A stretch of DNA of 64,000 bases from Scedosporium boydii (Eukaryota; Ascomycota; Sordariomycetes; Microascales; Microascaceae). Position 1 is the first letter of the stretch; every line of letters begins with the position of its first letter. Both the position numbers and the translations under genes were made by a program. The stretch spans positions 1 through 64,000 of the forward strand of contig NJFT01000031.1 in the NCBI GenBank assembly GCA_002221725.1, in the 5' to 3' direction. The notes under the pieces are model-generated. The model did no database searches and was not told the DNA's origin. It saw nothing but the letters and a program-made list of their open reading frames with translations. This document shows positions 48,238 to 58,400 of this stretch, piece after piece.

Positions 48238-49413
48238 ATGGATCTACCACCCCACTATCGTGCCCTTGTGATTGAGGACCGATTGTCTGGCTTCCAGGTC
48301 AAAACTTTATCGACACCGCAGGCGGACTTTGGCAGCGCCGTCGTTGGTATCGCCGCGGCTGGTGTACTGCCATTCCATCGGGAGATCTACAATGGAGATC
48401 GACCCTATCCGTTCCCGACCCCCTTAATTGGCGGTTATAGCGCGATTGGCCACATAGTCGCGGTTGGGCCGGATGCCGCAGTGTTGAAGCCTGGGCAGTT
48501 AGTATATGTCGACTGCGTCATCCGCTCCCGTGATGACCCGGATTCTCTTTTCTTGATGGCGATCCACGAAGGTTTCAGTGACAGCAGCAGAAAGCTGATG
48601 CGGGATGTGTGGCGGGAGTCGGGAACCTTTGCGCAATTCGCCAAGGTGCCACTCGAGAACTGCACCCCGCTTGATGAGACTCGGTTATGCAAAGACTTGG
48701 GATACTCGCTGCACGCTCTTATGTACATGACGCACATGCTTGCCCCATACGCTGGTCTAAGGGACATTAGGCTCGAGCCCGGTGAGACGATCATTGTGTG
48801 CCCGGCAACAGGAGCTTACAGTGGGCCCGGTGTGCAGGTCGCCCTCGCGATGGGCGCAGAGTGATTGCTATGGGACGAAATGAAGAGAAGCTAGCCGATT
48901 TGAAGAAGCATGTTAGAAATGGGAACCCAGGAGCCTTTTTTGGAACTGTAGTCATGAGTGGAGATGAAGACAAAGATGCAGCTGCATTAAAAGTCTTCGG
49001 CCCCGTGGATGCTGTGCTGGATTTTACGCCAAAAACTGCCGCCACGTCGACCCATACTCGGGGTGCTATATCAGCCCTCCGCCGTAATAGGAGAGTCAGC
49101 CTGATGGGTGCTACACCCAACATTTGGGTTAGGGAAGTCATGAGCAATAGCATCACGCTGAAAGGTAGGTGGCCCAGAACTGTACGACGCATGATGCTCA
49201 ACCTATGGTATACTAACAAGACGTCGGATAGGTAAACTAATGGGCGAGAAGGAGGACCTTATCCACTTTGCCAAAATGTTGGAACGAGGACTATTCCCCA
49301 GAGGCAAACACTTCGTCGATGTAAAGAAGTTCGAACTGGAGCATTGGTCTCATGCCTTTGAAGTGGCGGCGGAACACACAGGTATCGGCAAGTGTGTGGT
49401 CCTTGTCCCATAA
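48238..49413 (+). pseudogene. Medium-chain (alcohol) dehydrogenase with a frameshift
   Basis: Exon 1 (48238-49164) and exon 2 (49232-49413) encode a GroES-like/NAD(P)-binding oxidoreductase. The intron has a GTAGGT donor, a CTAAC branch site and a TAG acceptor. The N-terminal frame runs from MDLPPHYRALVIED through PLIGGYSAIGHIVAVG to ETIIVCPATGAYSGPGVQVALAMGAE and then stops at 48864. The conserved continuation RVIAMGRNEEKLADL lies in another frame, so about one base is missing near 48860. After the shift the frame is open through the intron to IGKCVVLVP and a normal stop. The usual catalytic zinc Cys of alcohol dehydrogenases is not seen in the GVLPFHREIYNG segment, so a zinc-independent reductase is likelier. 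Either a young pseudogene or an assembly error is possible. Confidence 0.75.
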
Positions 49414-50164
49414 GTGATAGCGAAGCTCCGTCAACATGCTACACATTTCGATCAATCACTTAAGCTGCCTTTTTCTGTCTCACAGCCACCGGCCCGAATC
49501 CGAACCCATAGCCTTTTTTCCACCAAGTCCAAATTTATCGACTTTTTTTTTTTTTTTTTTTCCCTTCCTTTTTCCCCCTCTAAAATGGTCCGACAATTTG
49601 AACGCTTAGGAGCCATCTTCCCCCCCTCACTCCGTTATTTGTCGAAGGCACTGAAGCTTCTGTACTCCGTAGATACACATCAGGGTTAAGTGGTTGGAGT
49701 CTGGGACTGCTTTTTTTTCCCGATGTGGCCTGACATGGACCATCACGCCCACCCCTCCCGCAAGATGTCAAGACGAGGTCTTAGGGATTAAAAGCTCAAC
49801 GTTTATTATTCAAGATGCTAGTAGCCGGATTCCAGAAACATTGGCTATCGCAGGGCCCTCAACATCCTCCTCTTCGGACCAATCGGAACATAAGACTTCC
49901 AAGTTCGACGATGACATGTTGGAGGTGGAGAAATGGCGATGCCTCTCCTCGTACATTTTACAGCTGAACCCCTGATTTGTGCTAGTTCCTTGGCGCGCAT
50001 GTAACCCCGCATCATGCCCAACATCTTCCAACCCGATCATCTCGCAGGTGAGGAGATCGTGAACCAAGGCTTAAAGTAGATGGTCAAATTTGGAGCACCA
50101 GATCTCTTCCATCCTTAATAATAATCACTGCTTTGAAGCGAATATTGAAGCAGTCCAGCCCAAA
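49414..50164. other. Intergenic stretch with a T tract
   Basis: A 19-base T run at 49543-49561 lies within a pyrimidine-rich region. No gene was recognised in the frames at 49414-49975. The sequence just before 50165 is the leader of the C2-domain gene. Confidence 0.55.
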
Positions 50165-51757
50165 ATGACATCTTTCGTAGAGTCACTTACCGCCCTAGAT
50201 GGGACTGAATCCCCTGGCAAGTACACTTTCGATTGGCTTGACTTTGCCTTCCGTATGGAATGTTAATTAGCAAAGACAGGCTTTTTGAACGCCCTAATCG
50301 TCCAGCTATGGCCAAACATTTGCGTCGCCGGCAGCCGAATAATCAAAGACGCTGCCGAGCCCATGCTCGCCAGCATGCTGCCTGCTCCGCTCAACTCCCT
50401 CCGATTCACGAAGATCGATTTCGGCAAGGTGCCAATCCATTTCGTCAACATCGATGTTCATAAGACAGAGGCCGGAGGCATTAAGCTAGTCATGGACCTT
50501 GACTGGGATGGGGTGTGTGATATTGAGCTGAATGCTGAGAATCTTCCGAAAATTGTAAGTTTCCGGGGTTCACCTATGGCTGCGCGAACCTGGGCTGAAC
50601 AGCTTTTGTCTAGGGAGTCCAACATGTCAAACTGAATGGCAAACTCTCCATCCTCCTTTGCCCTTTGACGAATGTCATTCCTCTGGTAAAAGATTCTTTC
50701 CTTCACCCTCTCGCTGCAAATTGAAACTGACTTATTCCATCATCAGATCGGGGCCGCCCAAGTTGCTTTCATCAGCCCGCCACGACTTCATCTAGATTTT
50801 ACTGACGCAGGCGGCATTGGGAACGTCGGGCTCGTGGATCGTGCAGTGCGCAAAATAGCGCTCAGCATAATCTCCTCCATGGCCGTGCTCCCGAAACGAT
50901 TCCTCGTCAAGCTCGATTCCAATAACGACTACTTCAAAACATACCAACACCCGCTTGGTGTCCTGCGCCTGACCATCGAGAGTGGCCAAAATTTCGGCGA
51001 AGAGAAAAAGACGCGGAATATACTCAAGAAACTGGTGCACGACGTTCCCGACTGCTTCGTCAAAGTTAACGTCTCGCCACAGGACCAGTGGCAAACCTCA
51101 ACGAATAAAAACGACCGCCACCCAGAGTGGAACGAGACTCATGATTTCCTGGTTAGCGATATCGAACAGGTCATTGAACTCGATGTCAAGGATGATGACA
51201 CTATCTCGGATGACAACCTTGGAGTTGGATCTACGACTATAAAACAACTCCTTCTTGACGGCGGCAAGCAAGAGATAAATCTGAACCACGAGGACCAGCC
51301 TACAGATGCCAAGGTTACGCTGAGTGGACAGTTTTTCCGCTTCATACCTGACGCAACTAGCTTTTCTGAAGAGGGATCCGGCATATACGGACTCTTGACG
51401 GTCCTCGTGGCCTCAGCGTTTGGTATCAAAGGGAGAAGGCAGGAACTGAAACCGAGCGTGAGAGTCTCTTGGGGGGAACAAGTTTTCCGCACGGCGATTA
51501 AGAGTGATTCCCCTGGCTCCGACATTGAAAATCCTTCCTTTGACCAGGCCTTCAATGTTGAGATCAAGGCAGGAATGGTTCCCGGCCCTGCGGTAAGAAT
51601 CGCTTTGATGGACAAGGAGGAAGAAATAGGTGCGGTTGAAGTGGGTCTTGACGATGTGCTTGCGGCGTCAGATTTGGCCCTCCAGCAAGATTTTAATATT
51701 GCCCAGGGGACAACAGTGAGAGCTGGAATTTGGCTGAGAGGAATTAGGCAGGCTTAA
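50165..51757 (+). CDS. SMP/C2-domain lipid-binding protein (tricalbin-like)
   Basis: Four exons join in phase: 50165-50216, 50271-50554, 50614-50685 and 50747-51757 (472 aa). The first intron has a GC donor (GCAAGT) and a normal TAG acceptor; the others are GT-AG. Residues ~20-170 read KTGFLNALIVQLWPNI, MLPAPLNSLRFTKIDFGK, DWDGVCDIEL, KLNGKLSILLCPLTNVIPLIGAAQVAFISPP and DFTDAGGIGNVGLVDRAVR. This is the synaptotagmin-like mitochondrial lipid-binding (SMP) pattern. A C2 domain follows (about 206-330: GVLRLTIESGQNF, DCFVKVNV, PEWNETHDF, LDVKDDD), and a second weak C2 lies at about 350-455. Such proteins move lipids at membrane contact sites. Unlike yeast tricalbins this one has no N-terminal membrane hairpin and is short, so a soluble or peripheral paralogue is inferred. 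The start is supported by the AAAATGA context and frame. Confidence 0.82.
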
Positions 51758-52103
51758 GGTTCATAGAGAAAGGTCTGGGGTGGCACACACATTTGGTGCC
51801 CTCAAATTGATTGTAATTCCCTCACCGAGTCCATCTCTCACAGAATCATCGGTGCGCTCGCTTACCCTCGACTCAACTTAATTTTCTTTGTGGATTCGTC
51901 AAGTGCTAAGCCCAAGGGAGGGAGCGCATTCTGCACCTTGCTCGACAATTTTAGCTGAGCAGCAAGCACCGACACTGCGACCAATCGCCTGGCGGTCAAT
52001 TGGGGCGCTCAGAAAGTTGGGCTACGTGTCCAGTGCGGGGCCGGGGACTTCCATCGAGATCGAACCAGAGCACTGCATGCAATCTTTACTCTCTCTCTCT
52101 CTT

Positions 52104-52147
<44 letters not shown>

Positions 52148-52631
52148 CCTTCTCCCCTTCCCCTTGCTTCTCGTACCTGCCGAGAAGACAAAAACTACTC
52201 TTCGAAGAAGAATGATTAAAATGGCAGAGCCTGGCCTGGTCTAGTGTATGTTTCTCACCTTGATGGGGTATTGATGTAACCGTTCTCGACATACACTGCA
52301 CGACATCCTACGCTTGAGTGCCACGAAGAGAATGGTCCGCTCATCAGACCCAACACCCAATTAACTTCTCGATTATTTATTGAAGAACAAATAGACTGTA
52401 GTGATGGAGTGGCAGCTGGCAGAATGCTTGACCGAAACCTGAGAGGAGGCAAGGGGAGGTTCCCCTTGGAGTGGTCCTAGCGTCACCAATATCACATCAC
52501 GCAACGCTCCGAAATCGGGCCATTTATCTGTCCATCCTCACCGCGTTTCACTGCACTTGACCCAGCCAAACTGTTTGTACTCAACTCTTTTACCGCCGAC
52601 TGTGATCTTTCCATCTCAAACCCTTGAAACC
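51758..52631. other. Intergenic stretch with a very long T tract
   Basis: This contains CT repeats followed by a 42-base T run (52106-52147). No gene was recognised. The last 100 bases are the leader of the F-box gene; an upstream in-frame TTG at 52557 is not considered a start. Confidence 0.6.
52089..52147. repeat. CT repeat followed by 42-T homopolymer
   Basis: CTCTCTCTCTCT runs into CTTTC and then 42 uninterrupted T residues. This is an unusually long homopolymer for fungal unique DNA. Its exact length in an assembly is often unreliable. Confidence 0.9.
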
Positions 52632-54581
52632 ATGGCCGGACACGACCTTTCCGTTCTCGTTCACGCCCAATCGTTAGGTCTTGAGACAGACACCTTTGGC
52701 AAAGCGAAATACAAGCGGCTACCGCTGCTGCTTCCTAAGGTCAAGGAAGGACGGCCCGTCACTTCAACTAGTCCGCTTTTCAGTCTGCCGCTCGAGATCT
52801 TAGCCAGCATTATAGACTTCATTGCGGATGACAAGCATACCCTCGCAAAATTAGCACAGGTGAGCAGGGACTGTAGGCAACTGGCTGGCTCGTGCCAGTA
52901 CGCCGATCTATGCCTAGACTACAGCCAAACTTCATGGCATCTCTTGCACAGTCTCGAGAGGGAGGCTCGCATTAGGCAAAGTCCGGGCATCATTTTGAAC
53001 AATGTTGTGAGCCCAACATTCATCGGACCATGTATTCGCACACTCACAGTCCACTCCCACCCGAGTAAAGTCGCCGAGTTCCACCAAGACTTCTTCAACG
53101 TCCTTCGAGCCCGTGTCCCAAGCTGCCACATCACCCCCGAGCAGATTATTGAACTGGGAGAAAAGGCACTCGAAAAGTATCTTACCAAATACCGAGCTCC
53201 TCTGCTAGCGGCTATGGAATACGCAATGCCCAACCTTGAGGCGGTATCATGGTACGATGGGGTGTGCCTCGAAGAGGACTTCTTCAGGATCGTCACAAAT
53301 TTGTCGATACGCCACCTTAAGCTTTCCACGGCCCATATAGGAGGTGCCTACCTTCTCAGGCCGCCCCTAACACCGGCCTCGGTCCCTTTGAAGTCGCTTT
53401 ACTTTGACGCCGAGCTCTGTCAGAGGGGGCTCCACAAGGCTAAGCAGGCTGAAAGTGTGTCACCTCTTCTAGCTACTCTTCTGAAGAGGTGCAGAGTGAC
53501 ACTGGAGCGCCTGACCATTGGTCCTATGCTTGCCGAAAGGCTGCTTTCATTTGGTTGCGAACCAATGATGTTCGCGAACCTCCAGTACCTCGATCTCTCG
53601 GCAACTGTATGTGCATTCGATGAGATGGGATGGCGTTCTTTTTTCGCTGCCCCATTAAAACAGATTGCCTTGCCGATTGGAACAGAGGATTATTTCAAGA
53701 ATGCTATCTCGACATGTCAAACCCTTCCCAATCTCGAGACACTCGTCGTACCTCAATTTTGCCGCCACCCAGATCTCGCAACTTCGCTAGAAGTCGTCAA
53801 CTTCATCTCTCGGAATTCGCATGCCAAGAAACTCTCGGTCGGCCAGGTCTCTCCAGAACTCATGAGTTCCCTTCTGGTCCCACTCCTAACGGGTGGCAGA
53901 TGGTCAAACCTCACCTCCCTCTCATTGTCGTGGGCTGGACCAGGGACGGACGAAACCACGAGGCCCAACATTGCCTCTATACCCGTAGAATCGCTGGCGG
54001 CAATCGGGTCCCTTGGGACCCTGGAGCAGCTGAGCCTGAGCGCGGGCGAGTCCCGAGGGTGGCGCCACCAGTGGTTGATTGACCATGATGCGATGCGTTG
54101 GGCTCTAAGGGGATTACCAAAGTTGAAGAGACTCGCCTTTCTACGAGACACGTATGTGGCTCCCGGTCTCGAAATATCTACCCATCTTGAGGCGTACTAC
54201 GAGCGCTACCTTCATATAGAATTAACGCCCGCCCAACGTGAACTTGCTCTCGATCGCCTGGAGCTGGGCGGGTTTAACTCTTCTTTTCTTACGACTATTC
54301 GTTATCGTCGCCGCGGTGGCCCTCCCGAACCTGATCACCCAGAGCTCTGGGAGCGTTACCACCGCAACCGCATGCTTCACGAGGTCGAGCAGTATGCCAC
54401 GGTGCTACCGGGCCTAGAGTGGGTGTACTGTGGTCAGTGGCCTATTGGTATTAAGGAGGAGCAGAAACCGCAGAACGGTGTAGTTCGGGTTGCTCTGCCT
54501 CTCCATTACAAGAGAGATTCTTGCTGGACGGTTCTTAAACGCATGTTTGGGATGGAACCTGGGGATGACAGTGATGAATGA
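52632..54581 (+). CDS. F-box protein
   Basis: This is a single uninterrupted exon of 649 aa. The ATG at 52632 lies in an optimal context (AACCATGGCC) and is preferred to the upstream TTG. Residues ~49-95 form an F-box: LFSLPLEILASIIDFIADDKH, then LAKLAQVSRDCRQLAGSCQYADL. The rest contains irregular leucine-rich segments (e.g. LEAVSWYDGV, LQYLDLSATV, LPNLETLVVPQF, LTSLSLSWAGPG, LGTLEQLSLSAGE, LPKLKRLAFL) that resemble degenerate LRRs forming a substrate-binding arc. The C-terminal ~100 residues are charged. F-box proteins link substrates to SCF ubiquitin ligases through Skp1; the target here is unknown. Ascomycetes hold many such rapidly evolving copies. Confidence 0.85.
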   Translation: MAGHDLSVLVHAQSLGLETDTFGKAKYKRLPLLLPKVKEGRPVTSTSPLFSLPLEILASIIDFIADDKHTLAKLAQVSRDCRQLAGSCQYADLCLDYSQTSWHLLHSLEREARIRQSPGIILNNVVSPTFIGPCIRTLTVHSHPSKVAEFHQDFFNVLRARVPSCHITPEQIIELGEKALEKYLTKYRAPLLAAMEYAMPNLEAVSWYDGVCLEEDFFRIVTNLSIRHLKLSTAHIGGAYLLRPPLTPASVPLKSLYFDAELCQRGLHKAKQAESVSPLLATLLKRCRVTLERLTIGPMLAERLLSFGCEPMMFANLQYLDLSATVCAFDEMGWRSFFAAPLKQIALPIGTEDYFKNAISTCQTLPNLETLVVPQFCRHPDLATSLEVVNFISRNSHAKKLSVGQVSPELMSSLLVPLLTGGRWSNLTSLSLSWAGPGTDETTRPNIASIPVESLAAIGSLGTLEQLSLSAGESRGWRHQWLIDHDAMRWALRGLPKLKRLAFLRDTYVAPGLEISTHLEAYYERYLHIELTPAQRELALDRLELGGFNSSFLTTIRYRRRGGPPEPDHPELWERYHRNRMLHEVEQYATVLPGLEWVYCGQWPIGIKEEQKPQNGVVRVALPLHYKRDSCWTVLKRMFGMEPGDDSDE

Positions 54582-56737
54582 TTTACAGAATTTTCCGAAC
54601 GTGATCCTATGTTGAGATGAAGCGTAAATGGACGCGATCAGGCAATGAAGATAATGGGATATATGATGGGGAAGATGGTGGAAAATACCGCTAAAAATGT
54701 TACAGACTCCTGATACAAGAAGAGCGAATGGTGATGCCTTCCATCTTTGCGTGCGCATCCCACATCAGACTATTATTGGCTGTATTGATAGTTGGAACGA
54801 AAATCCCCGACGATAATAAAACACAGTCTCACGTATCCGAGCAGATGGCACGGATACGCTGACGATTACTGGCGCTCGCTCGTTGATTTGTTCTCTAGAG
54901 ATACGTATTGCGAACCTCCATCGTCGCTGCGTGATGCGACTCTTCATCCTCTCCGCCGAGTGGAGATAGTAACCAGGGCAACTCCACACCCGGGGAGGTG
55001 TGCTCCAGGTCTGCGGTAAACCGACAGACTCCGCGGAGGATGAGCGAGTCAAAAACTGTCAAAATAGGTGACTAAGGGATGCAATCGAAGGAATTCGGTA
55101 CGTGCATGGCACGCTGAGGTCCCAAAAGCCGACAACTGCTTCAGTTTGTCGCTGAGCATGACTTTTGCCATGTATGGCGGTGGGATGCCTTTCGACGGCC
55201 CCTCCATGGCGGTGTAGCCCGGACTGACATCGGAACTAGATTTGCACTCCTGATACCAACGGCCAGCAAGTCTGAGGGACTACATCGCGGAAGACACAGT
55301 AGAGAAAAAAGAGGGGAGGCTTACTTTCGGGATGTGACGACTTCGGATCACAATCAAGGTGACACGAAGACACTGGGTGGGGACCTGAAGCAGGAGGTTG
55401 GAGAGAATTTCTGGCGTGTTGAGTGTGAGTATTTCCTTTCCAACAGACTCACCATCAGACAAGCTCTCCCTCGCACACCAACGCGGCCTCCCGGCTTGCG
55501 TGTATTGGCACGTATGATACTCAGCTCAGAGCATAATCTCAGCGGAGCGGTGATTAGCTACATTAGAACTCTTGGGATAGATACCCACGCATCTCTCCTC
55601 ACATGGGCAATAATAACAATGCAGCGGGTTTAATTAATAGAGAGTACAAGAGAGACCGATTGACTAATACCATTAATGGCTGTCGTATGTTCACTTCCCT
55701 GGATTTGGCCTCACCCTCGCCTTTACGAAACGGCCGGCTTGGTGACCAGGAATATCCTCTTCCACAGCTGGCGTGAAGCGACCAGAGGTTTCAGACTTCA
55801 AAGACAGCACCCAAACGGCATGAGTGAGTGAAGGATCGATTCAGTGTCTCGCCAACCTCTATTAAATAATCGAGCCCTTGTCTCCGTAGATGACGAAACT
55901 TCGTGGAAGCTCCAAAGCCAGCCTCCAGCCGTGGGCCTAAGGAAGCCCCAGCAAAATGAACTCCTGTGGAGAGGCTCGTATGACTCGCATCAGGCTAATC
56001 TAACTTTGATATGAATTTCTCGCGCACCACCACCGCCAATATATTGTGCATCCATCGCGTAACTTCCACCCCGTCGATTAAAAAAACTACATCTTCTTTC
56101 TGAGGCCTTGTACATTGAAATCGTAAGCCCGGGAGAACGTTCAGCCCTTTGCAATCTCGAGCCGCCTCCATCAGTGGAAGCTTGCAGAAACGAGCGGGGA
56201 ATCACCTGGTGGGCTGCAAACGTAATCAATCTGGGTAGTTGACTCTCCGAGGGTAGGGATAGAGATGAAAAGAACGGTTAAATTCTAGAGCGTTGATAGG
56301 CCACATCGGTGATGGTGTGTATATGTTGCTTTTTATTTGTCTAATTACTTATCATCGGTTTCCTAAGAATCTGTTTATTTACCGGGGAAAACCGTCAATT
56401 CGTGCTTTTTTTAGGTTGAAAATATAGATTCCGTATTACCCGAACTACTCTTCTGTTCCTCAGGGGCCTGGTCGGCAGCTATGTGTGTTCCTGGCGTTCA
56501 TCATATGGATGAGGGAGACCTAGGGTCATACGTATTGGTCGCCTTATAAGCTATCGGCGTTGGGAGGAGCAGTGAATCACCATGCGAAGTGGACAAGGGC
56601 CGTCTATATAAAGCCATGACATTCCCCGAGCTTCGACTGTTCCCAAGACCCTCTAACTCTCCAAGCTCCAAGTGCATCATCACCATACATCGCCTCCTCC
56701 TCAACATCTCTTAGAGAATTCTTCCACAATTTCCACA
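54582..56737. other. Intergenic stretch, no gene recognised
   Basis: Short frames (e.g. 54765-55052, 55334-55633, 55990-56229) carry no motif or splice support. The right end holds the promoter of the small secreted protein gene. Confidence 0.5.
56605..56612 (+). promoter_or_regulatory. TATA box of the small secreted protein gene
   Basis: TATATAAA lies 126 bases before the ATG at 56738, followed by a C/T-rich leader (CCAAGACCCTCTAACTCTCC). Spacing and context fit a strong fungal promoter. Confidence 0.65.
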
Positions 56738-57106
56738 ATGAAGCTCCTTCTCGCCCTCTCTCTCCTCACCCTCGCCTCAGCCTCCGTCCTGGGTCTTGAC
56801 ACGGACAAAGAAACTCGCGACCTTCTCGTCCGCGAGAGGATGGCCGTCAACCCGGAGGCCCAAGTCGCCCCCCTCCAAGACCGAGACCTCGAGAAGCGAG
56901 CTTGCAAAAATAACGGCTGCAAGTGCCAAAAGGTACCCCAGGGCCAGTACTGCGGCCTTTGTTGGAGGGGAAATGATTTTGTGGTCACAAAGCTAGGAAG
57001 TGGAGGGGGATGGAACCATGTGTATGAGTGTAACAAGAATGGAGGCTGCTGCGATTATGGATATGCCAAGGACTGCGATCTGCAGAAGGATTCAATTCGG
57101 TGCTAA
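56738..57106 (+). CDS. Small secreted cysteine-rich protein with Kex2 pro-region
   Basis: This is a single exon of 122 aa. Residues 1-20 are a clear signal peptide (MKLLLALSLLTLASASVLGL). Residues ~21-54 form a charged, cysteine-free pro-region ending in the dibasic pair KR (53-54), the usual Kex2 cleavage site. The mature part (55-122, 68 aa) contains ten Cys: spacing C-X4-C-X1-C-X8-C-X2-C-X22-C-X5-C-C-X7-C-X8-C, with PQGQYCGLC and GGCCDYGYAKDC as the striking blocks. It probably folds through five disulfides and is exported. Such proteins include effectors, antimicrobial peptides and surface proteins; none is identified here. The ATG context (CCACAATGAA) and the TATA box upstream support the start. 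Neighbours give no functional hint. Confidence 0.83.
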   Translation: MKLLLALSLLTLASASVLGLDTDKETRDLLVRERMAVNPEAQVAPLQDRDLEKRACKNNGCKCQKVPQGQYCGLCWRGNDFVVTKLGSGGGWNHVYECNKNGGCCDYGYAKDCDLQKDSIRC

Positions 57107-58400
57107 GCTGGTCGTGGTCAAAGGGTAGTTTGAATGTTAAATATTATCGGCCGACTGTGAGGCGAGGACAGAAAGAGTCCGTAGATCTACAATATGCATC
57201 CGCGTTTTGGTGGCAGTAACAAAAACATGTATTGGTGCTCAGATTCATATTCTGTAGACTGTCACGGTTATAGTTCTTTTCACGTTCAGCCGTTGACAGA
57301 TCAATGGTGTTACTATGCTCTCCACTTGACACGTACATAATTGTATGCTAATGCTACTGCGAAGACGTGGCGGTCTTCCAAAAGAATGACTAATGTCTCC
57401 AGTTTCATCACTCTCGTCACGTATTGATTTGGGATAAAAGACGGCGGCCATCTCCAGAACGTACGGGACCACTTAAGACAGACGAGCCTCTTCGAATAGC
57501 CAACCTGGTACTCCTGATAGAGGTCGTAGCTTATCAAAGTTGGCGACTCTACTAGTTTTATTGCCCAATCGAGTTGATGGACCTGAGCAGATCAGATCTT
57601 CCCGTGGTGAATTCCGGTTTCTGCAGCAGAGCTAGATGTAACCTTTGAAAGGCCTAGCTAGAGGTGTGCGCTTTAGACTTTAGCACTCAGCTTGAGTGCC
57701 GATCAGTACTAATATCCTCGCATTGGTGGCACTTTAGGAGCACAGGACAATCTTCTCAAATACTCCTCCTCTTAAAAGCGGTAGATCATGTAAATGCGGC
57801 AAGGATAGTGGTAACACTCGTGAAGTTGCTTCCGGGCCAGGCCAGTTTCGACGAAATTTTCTCTGGATTATATCATTATAGTCACACCATCAATCAACGT
57901 GAGACTAATTTCGCCCACATGCGGAATTATCGGGAGATATCTGATATATGGCGGTATCCACCGCAAAATGCCAACAATTGAAGGTGGAGACAGATGGCGG
58001 AACGGGCGGAAGAGGAGACGGTGAGTACGAGACTGCGTTGATCAGCATCTCGCGTGGTTACAGACACCCAACCACTCATCTTTTGAACGCCTAGACGGGT
58101 CAGACTGGATGGTTTGGGCCATCACCACGACATGAAGCACGGAGCCATTGTATCTGGTAAGGATATACGCCAATCGATAAAGCATTATTATTTATTTCTC
58201 CAGATGTGTCAACCGATGAAGGAAAACAACGGTGGACACACTTCTATACGAAGGACTCCTCATTTTATAGCCAGTCTACTTGGGGTTGGTCCCCATTCTT
58301 GAGTGGATACGTGTGGAGAGGTTTTTTAGTGCTAGTGAAGGTATTTGTATTAAAGAGTGTGGTGTATTAATTAGCAGAATATTAATGTAGTAATTTCAAA
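57107..58400. other. Intergenic stretch, no gene recognised
   Basis: Frames at 57664-57981 and 58114-58302 have no motif and no promoter context. This is the downstream region of both flanking genes (convergent arrangement). Confidence 0.55.

Noticed and set aside
52557..52631. Upstream extension of the F-box protein from a TTG
   Set aside because: TTG is not a normal start here, and the ATG at 52632 has an optimal context.
57664..57981. Plus-strand frame of 105 codons
   Set aside because: No domain, no signal peptide, no promoter; probably chance.
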